Shown: positions 1 to 6,929 of the stretch, piece by piece | Position numbering within the stretch: position 1 is the stretch's first letter | Layout of the letters: each line of letters starts with the position of its first letter | The notes under the pieces: model-generated | The model's input: only the letters and a program-made list of their open reading frames with translations | What the model was told of the DNA's origin: nothing | The model's database searches: none | Made by a program: the position numbers and the translations under genes | Assembly (NCBI GenBank): GCA_027016055.1 | Contig: JALWBF010000069.1 | Coordinates: forward strand, 1 to 11,394 | Length of the DNA stretch: 11,394 bases | Direction of reading: 5' to 3' | DNA from: Archaeoglobaceae archaeon | Lineage (GTDB): Archaea > Halobacteriota > Archaeoglobi > Archaeoglobales > Archaeoglobaceae

Positions 1-1
1 T

Positions 2-517
2 TTACCGTTTATGCACGACGTTTTAAGGGTTGCGAGCGAGAAGATGCCGGAACTCGTGAAGATTTCGGATGCTTACGATATAAAGTATGATACCCGATCC
101 TCGTTTTCGCTTTGGGTGAATCATAGGAACACGTTTACGGGAATAACGGACAGGGATAGAGCGCTCACCATCAGAAGGATTGGAGAGGTAGTTGATTACG
201 TAATGCTGAACGGAAAGAGTTTTGACTTCGGAAGTGAGTTCAGAAGTCCGGGACATGTTGCTTTGCTAAGAGCTGCGGATGGGTTGGTATACAACAGAGT
301 GGGACAGACAGAGCTCAGCGTTGCACTAGCGGAAATGGCTGGCATTGCTCCAGCCGTTGCTATTTGCGAGATGCTCGACGCCGAAAGCGGAAAAGCACTT
401 TCTAAGAAAAAGGCTAAGGAATATGCTGAAGAGAAGGGGATACCGTTCGTGGAGGGTAAGGATATAGTGAAGTTCTACAAGGAGTTTAAGGAAATCAGAA
501 TGAATATCTTTGAATAA
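2..517 (+). CDS. ribB: 3,4-dihydroxy-2-butanone 4-phosphate synthase, 3' part (5' end outside window)
   Basis: This enzyme converts ribulose 5-phosphate to 3,4-dihydroxy-2-butanone 4-phosphate plus formate, supplying the four-carbon unit of riboflavin, and is cytosolic. The frame is open from base 2 (L-P-F before the first ATG at 11), and the reading aligns with archaeal RibB from its 'GIPFMVD' region onward. I therefore treat it as truncated by the window edge, with about 55-65 residues missing, including the acidic metal/substrate loop. Visible family motifs, numbered from the ATG at 11, are NHRNTFTGITDRDRALTI (38-54), FRSPGHVALLRA (77-88) and AICEML (117-122), the last holding the conserved Glu120. 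The family motif R-x-G-H-T-E reads R-V-G-Q-T-E here: Gln99 (codon 305-307) stands where the metal-binding His is expected. The gene converges on the thermosome gene with an 11-bp gap. Family assignment is firm; activity is uncertain because of the substitution. Confidence 0.93.
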   Translation, partial: LPFMHDVLRVASEKMPELVKISDAYDIKYDTRSSFSLWVNHRNTFTGITDRDRALTIRRIGEVVDYVMLNGKSFDFGSEFRSPGHVALLRAADGLVYNRVGQTELSVALAEMAGIAPAVAICEMLDAESGKALSKKKAKEYAEEKGIPFVEGKDIVKFYKEFKEIRMNIFE

Positions 518-528
518 AAATTTAAAAT

Positions 529-2172
529 TTAGAATTCTCCACCACTACTGAATTCCTCTCCACCTTCGCCGCCCTTCTCCTTCTCTTTCTCCAAGCCCTT
601 AGCAGCGATGACGTCATCTATTCTCAGTATCATCACCGCAACCTCTGTAGCAGATTCGATCGCATGCTTCTTAACTCTGAGCGGTTCGAGGACTCCGCTC
701 TCTTTCATGTCCTCTACCTTGCCGGTTTCGATGTTCACACCAGCATACTTGTTGCCCTTCTCGTGGGCAGCCTTGAGTTCTACGAGCACATCGATCGGAT
801 CCAATCCGGCGTTCTCTGCAAGGGTCTTCGGAATTATCTCAAGTGCGGTAGCGAAGGCTTCTGCAGCCAACTGCTCTCTTCCGCCGAGCATTGGCGCCCA
901 TTCTCTGATTCTGAGACTCATCTCGATCTCCGGAGCACCCGCACCGGCAACTACCTTACCGTCTTCAAGGGCACATGCCACCACTCTTACCGCATCCTCG
1001 ATACCCCTCGCTATTTCTTCAACCACATGTTCGGTTCCGCCCCTTACGAGTATCGTCACAGCCTTCGGGTTCTTGCAACCGGTTACGAAGACCATCTTCT
1101 CATCGCCGACCTTCCTCTCCTCTACAAGCTTAGCCTCTCCGAGATCTTCCGGCTTAACGTCTCTTAAGTCCGTTAGTATCCTCGCTCCGGTAGCTCTTGC
1201 CAATTTCTCGATGTCGCTCTTCTTAACCCTTCTAACAGCCAATACTCCTGCTTTAGCCAAGTAGTATTGTGCTAGGTCATCGATACCCTTCTGGCAGAAC
1301 ACGACGTTCGCTCCGGCTTCGACGATCTTATCCACCATCTCCTTGATCATCTTCTCCTCCTGCTCTATGAACTTCTGCATCATTTCAGGATCTGTAATTC
1401 TGATCTTTGCGTCGATTTCAGTTTCTTTCACTTCGAGGGCTGAGTTCAGAAGCAAGATCTTAGCGTTTTCGACCCTCTTGGGCATTGCCGGATGGACTAC
1501 CTCCTTGTCGAGAACTATACCGTCTACGAGCTCCGTGTCCTCAACAGCACCACCCTGCCTCTTCTCAATCTTTATGTGATCGGTATCGGCAACTATCTTA
1601 CCATCTACCTCCTCAGCTATGGTCTTTACAGCCTTAACGGCAATTTCAGCAAGCTTCTCAAGGGCTACCTCAGCACCCTTTCCAGTCATAGCTGTCATTG
1701 CGATCTTCTTCAGTATCTCATCGTCATCCCTGCTAACGGGGATGGCGATCTCCTCAAGAACTTCCACAGCCTTCTTAGCCGCCATTCTGTAACCGTTCGC
1801 TATGATCGTCGGGTGAATATCCTGATCGAGCATCTCCTCGGCTCTCTTAAGAAGCTCACCGGCTAAAACTACTGCCGTAGTCGTTCCGTCTCCTACTTCG
1901 TTGTCCTGAGCTTTGGCGACTTCGATGATCATCTTTGCAGCCGGATGCTCCACATCGATCTCCTTGAGAATCGTAACTCCATCATTTGTAATAACGATGT
2001 CTCCCAAGCTATCGACGAGCATTTTGTCCATTCCTCTTGGACCCAATGTAGTTCTTACGGCTTCCGCAATAACCCTCGCAGCCATTATGTTCATCCTCTG
2101 GGCATCCCTTCCCACCGTTCTCTGAGTTCCTTCCTTCAATATCAAAACGGGGGTTCCTTGCAACGTAGCCAT
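529..2172 (-). CDS. Thermosome subunit (group II chaperonin)
   Basis: This is an ATP-driven cytosolic chaperonin subunit that builds the two stacked rings of the archaeal thermosome and refolds proteins at high temperature. The 547 residues match the usual family length. Visible landmarks are the chaperonin signature TTLGPRGMDKM (41-51), ITNDGVTIL (61-69), the nucleotide-binding GDGTTT (94-99), the apical-domain protrusion around residues 240-290, and GIEDAVRV near 389-396 with the expected catalytic Asp392. The C-terminal tail is rich in Gly, Glu and Ser and ends in Phe, rather than carrying the GGM repeats of bacterial GroEL. The ATG at 2170-2172 is chosen because a strong SD precedes it by 5 nt and a BRE/TATA lies further upstream. 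Archaeoglobales usually carry two paralogues (ThsA, ThsB), and I cannot say which this is. Confidence 0.97.
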   Translation of the reverse strand: MATLQGTPVLILKEGTQRTVGRDAQRMNIMAARVIAEAVRTTLGPRGMDKMLVDSLGDIVITNDGVTILKEIDVEHPAAKMIIEVAKAQDNEVGDGTTTAVVLAGELLKRAEEMLDQDIHPTIIANGYRMAAKKAVEVLEEIAIPVSRDDDEILKKIAMTAMTGKGAEVALEKLAEIAVKAVKTIAEEVDGKIVADTDHIKIEKRQGGAVEDTELVDGIVLDKEVVHPAMPKRVENAKILLLNSALEVKETEIDAKIRITDPEMMQKFIEQEEKMIKEMVDKIVEAGANVVFCQKGIDDLAQYYLAKAGVLAVRRVKKSDIEKLARATGARILTDLRDVKPEDLGEAKLVEERKVGDEKMVFVTGCKNPKAVTILVRGGTEHVVEEIARGIEDAVRVVACALEDGKVVAGAGAPEIEMSLRIREWAPMLGGREQLAAEAFATALEIIPKTLAENAGLDPIDVLVELKAAHEKGNKYAGVNIETGKVEDMKESGVLEPLRVKKHAIESATEVAVMILRIDDVIAAKGLEKEKEKGGEGGEEFSSGGEF

Positions 2173-2177
2173 CTATA

Positions 2178-2185
2178 TCACCTCC
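2178..2185 (-). promoter_or_regulatory. Strong Shine-Dalgarno site of the thermosome gene
   Basis: GGAGGTGA on the minus strand, 5 nt before the ATG at 2172, is full-length complementarity to the 3' end of archaeal 16S rRNA. It fixes the start codon and suggests high translation, unlike the apparently leaderless genes nearby. Confidence 0.88.
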
Positions 2186-2212
2186 ACTGCTATTTTGTGT
2201 GGATCAGTATGT

Positions 2213-2227
2213 CTATATAAACCTTTC
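2213..2227 (-). promoter_or_regulatory. Thermosome promoter (BRE + TATA box)
   Basis: Read on the minus strand this is CGAAAGGTTTATATAG: a purine-rich BRE-like block directly followed by a TATA box (TTTATATAG, 2213-2221). The expected transcription start about 26 nt downstream is near 2191, giving a short leader that includes the SD. No clear heat-shock operator such as CTAAC-N5-GTTAG was seen. Confidence 0.8.
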
Positions 2228-2252
2228 GGTCATGAGGATTCGAATTCCGTTG

Positions 2253-2783
2253 CTACAGATGCTTCACGACGAACTCCGAAACCTTTTCAGCAAGAACGTC
2301 GAACTTTCCGAAGTAGAAGTGATCCGTGTCTAAAATAACCATCTCCTTCGGTTCGGAAAGAGATCTTGCAATCTCCATTGATTCGTTAAGATTAACGATT
2401 TGATCCCTCTTTGCAATAACTATCAGCTTAGGAACTTCGCAGTCTTTAATCTCAAACCCGTCTATACGCCTTAGAGGAGAAATGAGAACCAAAACGTCAC
2501 CGCAGATGTTCGATGCGATAACACTGCCAAAAGAGTAACCGATCACAGCTACTGCTTCATGTTCATGCTTTAGCCAATTAAAGCAGATCTTAGCATCTTT
2601 CATTGCCGTTTCGACGCTTCTGTAATCGAATCTGAGCGTTGAGATTCTATTCATTACGAGCTTTCTGCTGATCCTCTCAAGTCTAACATCAAACATGCTT
2701 CCGCCGTATCGGGGATGAGGTGGGCACAGCAAAGCACTCTTTTTGCCAGCCCGCTCGTAGAATATTCTAATTCCATCGATCAT
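2253..2783 (-). CDS. Compact alpha/beta hydrolase (dienelactone-hydrolase/COG2945-like)
   Basis: This is a predicted cytosolic serine hydrolase of 176 residues; the substrate is unknown. The catalytic triad can be read directly: nucleophile Ser84 in GYSFGS (82-87), Asp127 in AKRDQIV (124-130) and His155 in DTDHFYFG (152-159). PPHPRYGGSM (21-30) matches the N-terminal HPxPxxGGSM motif of the family and would contribute to the oxyanion hole. After strand 3 the usual FRGVGxSxG loop is missing: the sequence goes from LRFDYR (50-55) straight to SVETAMKDA, so the protein is shorter than typical relatives. The ATG overlaps the stop of the upstream membrane-protein gene as ATGA (2780-2783), implying translational coupling in one transcript. 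Fold and triad are well supported; function is not. Confidence 0.85.
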   Translation of the reverse strand: MIDGIRIFYERAGKKSALLCPPHPRYGGSMFDVRLERISRKLVMNRISTLRFDYRSVETAMKDAKICFNWLKHEHEAVAVIGYSFGSVIASNICGDVLVLISPLRRIDGFEIKDCEVPKLIVIAKRDQIVNLNESMEIARSLSEPKEMVILDTDHFYFGKFDVLAEKVSEFVVKHL

Positions 2784-3961
2784 CTACTCCCGATAAACCT
2801 TTCAAGTGTATAAATCATTACCGCAAAGCCGAATAAAATGCTCACAGATGCGAAAAGTATGAATAAGAGGTCGTTTTTTGTCAGTAGAATCATCGCGATT
2901 ATCGTCGCTACTACGGCTTTAGCCCTTACTTTGGCCGGAATGTAATAAACAATACCGGCGATTCCTGCAAAGAAAGCTGAGATTAACATCGTTGCGAAGA
3001 TTCCGCCGAATATATCCGTATAAGCTTGCGAAAAGATTCTGAGGAATTTTACGGCTGGCAGAGAGGATAGGTATCTCGCGATCTTTACTGAAAGCGAAGG
3101 GATGTGCGTTTCAGTAACTACGAGATCTTCGTCAGCATACTTCAGATAACCACTGTAAGTTGCGTAGGTCAGATAAGCGTTGTCAAACATCTCAGCTATG
3201 CTACCGTTTATCTCCGCAAGCTCTTTCTTGTTAACTTCAACGATCGCCCCAACCCAAAAAGGTTTTGGTATGTTCGGCTCACCTCTCGTTATTATGAATA
3301 GATTTATCCTCGAATACGATTCCCCAACATCTGAATAGGCTGCGATCTTCATTGGATAGAAGAGAAATGGCGATTTGAACTTATACACGATCGGTTCCAC
3401 ATCTCTCCGTTTTGGATTGACATCAACGACATCGAACACGAAGTATCGAAATCCGTTTGAAGTGTAATATCGCACGGCTTTCTCAATGCTTCCGATCGAT
3501 CTGCTTCCGTTAAGAAATTTGCCGATCCAAGATCTGAACTCATCGACATCATCAACTTTAACTACCGTGATGTTGTGAACGCCTATCTGTTTTTGCAGAA
3601 CGATTTCAACCCCCTCCCTCTTAGCTAAAGCAGGAAATCCAAGCACTTTACCCCTATATTTCTTATTTATCAGCCAAGTAACGGCATAGAATGCTTTGGC
3701 ATCTCCTTTCTCAACTTCCGGCTTAGATGGAAGGGGTATAAATTCAAGAACTCTGGTTGCATTCATACCTTCAAGCTTAGTCGAGAGAATCAATATTTCG
3801 TAGCTTCCGTTCCAAGCAATTATCGCATTCTGAGCAGACTCGTGAACTTTGGTTGGATTAACAACCAAAAGTCCTCTGTCAGCTGAAACTGGAAGTATCA
3901 AAGGCAATAGTAGAAGTAAAATCAGGAATCTTTTCATATTCAGGATCTTTAACGCAGACAT
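2780..3961 (-). CDS. DUF2330-like exported protein with C-terminal membrane segments
   Basis: I infer an extracytoplasmic domain tethered to the membrane. A hydrophobic signal sequence (about residues 10-26, ending V-S-A-D) is followed by the N-terminal pattern of DUF2330 proteins: ADRGLLVVNPTKV, then AIIAWNGSYEILILSTKLEG (46-65) and LEFIPLPSKPEVEKGD (72-87). A mixed domain with several N-x-S/T sequons (51, 67, 130, 151, 252) runs to about residue 310. Three hydrophobic segments follow at about 317-341, 348-362 and 364-386, and the end is basic. The start is ambiguous: the ATG at 3961 is the longest form, while Met9 (ATG at 3935-3937) gives a more classical signal peptide. A TATA-like element lies at about the leaderless distance from each. 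It is co-transcribed with the alpha/beta hydrolase. The molecular role of DUF2330 is not known to me. Confidence 0.72.
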   Translation of the reverse strand: MSALKILNMKRFLILLLLLPLILPVSADRGLLVVNPTKVHESAQNAIIAWNGSYEILILSTKLEGMNATRVLEFIPLPSKPEVEKGDAKAFYAVTWLINKKYRGKVLGFPALAKREGVEIVLQKQIGVHNITVVKVDDVDEFRSWIGKFLNGSRSIGSIEKAVRYYTSNGFRYFVFDVVDVNPKRRDVEPIVYKFKSPFLFYPMKIAAYSDVGESYSRINLFIITRGEPNIPKPFWVGAIVEVNKKELAEINGSIAEMFDNAYLTYATYSGYLKYADEDLVVTETHIPSLSVKIARYLSSLPAVKFLRIFSQAYTDIFGGIFATMLISAFFAGIAGIVYYIPAKVRAKAVVATIIAMILLTKNDLLFILFASVSILFGFAVMIYTLERFIGSR

Positions 3962-3974
3962 ATAAAAGTTTTTA

Positions 3975-4002
3975 TTAAGTTATAAATTATATTTTAACTT
4001 AA
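3975..4002. repeat. Inverted repeat in the divergent promoter region
   Basis: A perfect 8-bp inverted repeat, TTAAGTTA (3975-3982) and TAACTTAA (3995-4002), is separated by 12 bp of pure A/T. Arm centres are 20 bp apart, about two helical turns. The spacer overlaps the best TATA candidate of the minus-strand DUF2330-like gene (about 3980-3987). This could be an operator, but the region is so A/T-rich that chance is a real alternative. Confidence 0.4.
3980..3987 (-). promoter_or_regulatory. Candidate TATA box of the DUF2330-like gene
   Basis: ATTTATAA on the minus strand is centred about 26 nt before position 3958, close to the ATG at 3961, implying a leaderless or near-leaderless mRNA. A second TATA-like stretch, CTTTTATAT (about 3960-3968), would instead place the start at the ATG at 3937. 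The sequence alone does not decide between them. Confidence 0.45.
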
Positions 4003-4040
4003 ATTATTTACTGAGCTAAAGCTAACAAAATGTTTGCAAC

Positions 4041-4049
4041 GATATAAAT
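4041..4049 (+). promoter_or_regulatory. TATA box of the PGF-CTERM-like surface protein
   Basis: GATATAAAT is centred about 27 nt before the ATG at 4073, so transcription should start at or next to the start codon (leaderless mRNA). There is no SD before this ATG, which fits. Confidence 0.65.
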
Positions 4050-4072
4050 AGAAAAAACTTAAATAAGTAGGA

Positions 4073-5014
4073 ATGCCGAAATCTATCATGAAAATTGATA
4101 GAAGGGTTGCGGTGGGGATAGTTGCAGTTGCGATACTGATAGCTGTCGCGTTTATACTTGCCATCACCTACGGAAAGAAAGCTTCGGAATTTATATACAT
4201 TCGAAATATTGATATAATGGCTAAAGATGTTAACGATAGTCACGCAACGCTGGAATTCGTAATCACCGTTTACAGATCCGAAATCGTCAAGAACGCCACC
4301 TTGTATGTATACGTTTACGATAAAAGGACGGATCTACTGCTTCGAAGGGATGAAGTTAAGATTCCGGAAAGGCAGAGTGAAGGGCTAAATTATATTGAGG
4401 TCGCATTACCATTCGAAAAAGATAGAAGTTATACACTTAAGTTTTTGATCGTAAAAGACAATAAGATCGCCGATACGAGGATGGCATCCATATCCGGCTT
4501 GGATACTTTAATTCCGAAAGACAAACGACTTAAGGTGACTTTGAAGGATGCGGATTTTCAGATTGCTGGCGTGAAAGATGGAAAGGCGAATGTTAGAGTT
4601 AGGTTCTACGTTCAGTCCTTGGAAGATTACAGCGATACAACGTTCCACATAAAAGCGATTCAAGCGGAATCGAATGTATTGGCGGATGAAAGCTGGCTGA
4701 GAATGGATATACACAAGGGAAAGACGGTAATCATCGAAAGTAATCTGACCGTTCCGAAGGATTACAACTATATGGTAAAGCTTGAGGCTTGGAGAAACGG
4801 ATCTCTGCTGAAAACGTGGATTAAATATCTGAATTTAGCTCCGACGAAAACGATTCCAAAGGAAACAACTGAGAAAAAGGTTAAGTTCGAAGTCAGCGAA
4901 TTCGTAAGGACGCCTGTGCCTGTTCCCTATACCAAGACAAAAGCGCCCGGTTTTGATATTCTCGCCTGCACGATTGCTTTAGCTATCGCTTTAATCTGGA
5001 GGAAATTCAAATGA
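4073..5014 (+). CDS. Surface protein with N-terminal membrane segment and PGF-CTERM-like tail
   Basis: I do not recognise a characterised family for the body of this 313-residue protein. A short basic N-terminus (KIDRR) precedes a hydrophobic segment (about 12-32) that is a signal peptide or anchor. Residues about 40-280 look beta-rich, like two or three tandem Ig-like domains, with sequons NDS, NAT, NLT and NGS. A Thr/Pro/Lys-rich linker (about 257-291) leads to P-G-F, a hydrophobic stretch (DILACTIALAIALIW) and R-K-F-K at the very end. That tripartite layout is the PGF-CTERM signal that archaeosortase A cleaves to transfer proteins to a lipid anchor, so I infer attachment to the outer membrane face or S-layer. 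An internal ATG (Met6, 4088) is an alternative start. The 3' end overlaps the convergent dph2 by 8 bp. Confidence 0.8.
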   Translation: MPKSIMKIDRRVAVGIVAVAILIAVAFILAITYGKKASEFIYIRNIDIMAKDVNDSHATLEFVITVYRSEIVKNATLYVYVYDKRTDLLLRRDEVKIPERQSEGLNYIEVALPFEKDRSYTLKFLIVKDNKIADTRMASISGLDTLIPKDKRLKVTLKDADFQIAGVKDGKANVRVRFYVQSLEDYSDTTFHIKAIQAESNVLADESWLRMDIHKGKTVIIESNLTVPKDYNYMVKLEAWRNGSLLKTWIKYLNLAPTKTIPKETTEKKVKFEVSEFVRTPVPVPYTKTKAPGFDILACTIALAIALIWRKFK

Positions 5015-5963
5015 TCTCGTCCATCTCATATTTTTCCCAGCTTCTAAGTCCGAGCAGAATTTCGAATTCCTGCGGAGTTAAAATGGGAACCTTGAAAAGT
5101 TCGAAGTCATCGTAGCTTATCCTCGGACAAGCCGTATTTACGTAGTATCCGTATAGGAAGTTTGAAAGCTTTTCCGGCGTAATTTCATCCAAATAAATTA
5201 TATCAACGCGTTTTCCGGCCTTATCGGCTTCCTCTTTAAGCCTTAAGGCTAAGCTAAGTCTTTTCTGCCCGATCTTTTTGCTGACAAGAATTGCGCCCTT
5301 CTCAGCCCCCATAGCCTTCGAAACGCTCAGCATCCTCTTCTTCAAGAAATCTTCGACTTCAACTTCCTCAAATTCCTTATCGAGCGGGCTAAACCTGTAA
5401 ACCTTCTTGCCCGTGTATATCTTAGCTCCTATCGGGTGGAAAAGTCCGTCTCCGATGAACAGAACGGCCTCAGCTTTGGAATCTCTGAGCACTGTGTAGT
5501 TGCAACCCAACACTTGCCCGGGCATCTTAATCCTACCGCTACCCCCCTTAAGTTCAACCTTATAGCCTCTTTCCTCCAAAACCCTCTTCACATCCCCAAG
5601 CTTCCATGCGTATTGAACGGATGCTATAAGGGCTATACTCTTCTCCTCGATCTTCAAATGCTTAAAATCTTCAAGCTCGTAGTCCACAAAATATGGAACA
5701 TATATGACGTTATCTATGTTGTAAATTGGAGTGTGAGCAAAGTGGATAAGAACGTCAACCTCCCTTAGCAAATCCAAATCCACATCGCATGCTCCGTAAC
5801 AGCTTGAGCCGGAAATTATGACTTTGAAGCCGTGCGACTCGAAGCATTTCGCAATTTCGTCGCACTTATACTTTAAACCGTCCGGAAGTTGAATACCGAT
5901 TATCTTGGCGTTCTTCTCCCTAAGAGTCTTAACGATCTCATCGAATTTTATTCTGTTTAGCAT
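5007..5963 (-). CDS. dph2: 2-(3-amino-3-carboxypropyl)histidine synthase (diphthamide biosynthesis)
   Basis: Dph2 carries out the first step of diphthamide synthesis on elongation factor 2: a [4Fe-4S] enzyme cleaves S-adenosylmethionine to a 3-amino-3-carboxypropyl radical that modifies a specific EF-2 histidine. At 318 residues it has the archaeal single-protein length. The three cluster cysteines, one per pseudo-symmetric domain, are visible: Cys59 in SSCYGACD (53-60), Cys154 in VLGCNY (151-156) and Cys279 in NTACPRISYDD (276-286). The N-terminal GIQLPDGL (23-30) is typical. The ATG at 5961-5963 lies 26 nt downstream of the taw1 stop on the same strand, with only a weak AAGGA-type SD. It is probably co-transcribed with taw1, another radical enzyme of the translation apparatus. 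The stop overlaps the convergent surface-protein gene. Confidence 0.96.
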   Translation of the reverse strand: MLNRIKFDEIVKTLREKNAKIIGIQLPDGLKYKCDEIAKCFESHGFKVIISGSSCYGACDVDLDLLREVDVLIHFAHTPIYNIDNVIYVPYFVDYELEDFKHLKIEEKSIALIASVQYAWKLGDVKRVLEERGYKVELKGGSGRIKMPGQVLGCNYTVLRDSKAEAVLFIGDGLFHPIGAKIYTGKKVYRFSPLDKEFEEVEVEDFLKKRMLSVSKAMGAEKGAILVSKKIGQKRLSLALRLKEEADKAGKRVDIIYLDEITPEKLSNFLYGYYVNTACPRISYDDFELFKVPILTPQEFEILLGLRSWEKYEMDEII

Positions 5964-5989
5964 TATTCCTTGATTTATCAGGTTGTATT

Positions 5990-6883
5990 TTAGGGTTTCC
6001 TTAGCAGAACGACCCTACTTGCCGGAGATTCGTCGACTATCTCGTAGCCTATGAGTTTTGCGAGCTCCTCGGCAAACGTCTTAACGTCTTCATGCTCCGG
6101 CATCGCATCCGGCGGAAGTCTAAGCCTCGAATAGCCTAAATACATATATGCCTTGGCTTCAACGAACATAGGCGAAGCCTTCTCGATGAGAGGAGCGAAC
6201 TTCTCGGGATACATGTTGTATCCCCTTATCAAAGTCAGCCTTATAACGGTTCTGCAATCCTTCTCGCTTAAAATCTTCAGAGTTTGATTTATCCTATCCC
6301 AGAAGCTCTTTATAGGCCTATTAAGCCTTAGATGGCTGTTCTCATCGTAAGCTGTTAAGCTAACGTATAGCTGGGTTGGCTCAACCTTTTCTATCATCTC
6401 CGGATTAGTTCCGTTCGAAACGACGAAAGTAGTGAAGCCTCTCTTCTTGAACTCCTCGACCAATTCGGGAAGATAAGGATACAGCGTCGGTTCGCCAATG
6501 AGGCTTATCGCCGCCTGATTCGGATCGTATGCCTCCTCGAGCTTCTTCCTATCAACATCCGGATTTCCCCAAAATCCGCTCAGAAGCTTTCTCTGTGCTT
6601 TTATCGATTCCTCAACTATGAACTCCGGAGAATCCCAACCCTCAACCTTCGTAAGCAGTTCGAGGGGACGCCAACAGTAAACGCAGTGCTGATTGCACAT
6701 CAAAGCGGGAGTCATCTGAAGGCAGCGGTGGGATTGGATACCGTAAAACTTCTGCTTGTAGCAGAATCCTTCATTCTTTAGCGATTTCTTAAGCCAGAAG
6801 CAAGTTTTTACGGCTGAATGCCTGCCCACGATTGCGTATCCTTTTAGATCCTTCAACAATTTCTTTGGAATAGCATTCGTCAT
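5990..6883 (-). CDS. taw1: tRNA-Phe 4-demethylwyosine synthase (Taw1/TYW1)
   Basis: This radical-SAM enzyme condenses N1-methylguanosine-37 of tRNA-Phe with pyruvate to make the tricyclic base of wyosine. The radical-SAM motif is C-N-Q-H-C-V-Y-C, and three upstream cysteines spaced 13 and 13 apart (KTCFW, GFCYK, HRCLQ) supply the second [4Fe-4S] cluster typical of TYW1. SLIGEPTLYPYL and VVSNGT are further family motifs. The frame extends upstream to ATGs at 6940 and 6937, which would overlap hisC. I prefer the ATG at 6881-6883: it gives the canonical N-terminus (MTNAIPKKLLKDLKGYAIVGRHSAVK), removes the overlap, and has a TATA box about 27 nt upstream, implying a leaderless transcript. The product is then 297 residues. 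The flavodoxin domain of the eukaryotic enzyme is absent, as expected in archaea. Confidence 0.93.
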   Translation of the reverse strand: MTNAIPKKLLKDLKGYAIVGRHSAVKTCFWLKKSLKNEGFCYKQKFYGIQSHRCLQMTPALMCNQHCVYCWRPLELLTKVEGWDSPEFIVEESIKAQRKLLSGFWGNPDVDRKKLEEAYDPNQAAISLIGEPTLYPYLPELVEEFKKRGFTTFVVSNGTNPEMIEKVEPTQLYVSLTAYDENSHLRLNRPIKSFWDRINQTLKILSEKDCRTVIRLTLIRGYNMYPEKFAPLIEKASPMFVEAKAYMYLGYSRLRLPPDAMPEHEDVKTFAEELAKLIGYEIVDESPASRVVLLRKP

Positions 6884-6897
6884 ATCGCAATGATTTC

Positions 6898-6929
6898 GGG
6901 GGATAGATATATAAGTTTGGCTATCCCCC
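6898..6929. promoter_or_regulatory. 9-bp inverted repeat enclosing the taw1 TATA box
   Basis: GGGGGATAG (6898-6906) and CTATCCCCC (6921-6929) are perfect inverted repeats separated by 14 bp. The spacer holds the minus-strand BRE/TATA (CCAAACTTATATAT; TATA at 6907-6915) whose expected start site falls on the taw1 ATG at 6883. One arm also contains the hisC stop codon (6921-6923). It could be an operator overlapping the taw1 promoter, or a hairpin at the end of the hisC message. Being G/C-rich in an A/T-leaning context, it is unlikely to be composition alone. Confidence 0.6.

Noticed and set aside
518..528. A/T run between ribB and the thermosome gene as a bidirectional terminator
   Set aside because: There is no clear T tract or hairpin on either strand; too short to call.
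608..1264. Long open frames antisense to the thermosome gene, for example 608-1264 and 664-1167
   Set aside because: They are mirror frames of a strongly conserved coding gene, low in complexity (Ser/Thr/Ala-rich), without promoter or SD.
2236..2248. GGATTCGAATTCC, resembling a tRNA T-arm, just upstream of the thermosome promoter
   Set aside because: No acceptor, D or anticodon stem can be built around it and the arm length is wrong; not a tRNA remnant.
4034..4048. A 15-base string (TTGCAACGATATAAA) shared exactly with 9865-9879
   Set aside because: The two copies serve promoters on opposite strands relative to the string, so they cannot be one regulatory element. TATA-like composition makes chance sharing likely.
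5007..5014. Convergent 3' overlaps (also 11157-11167)
   Set aside because: Short tail-to-tail overlaps are common in compact archaeal genomes and need no special explanation.
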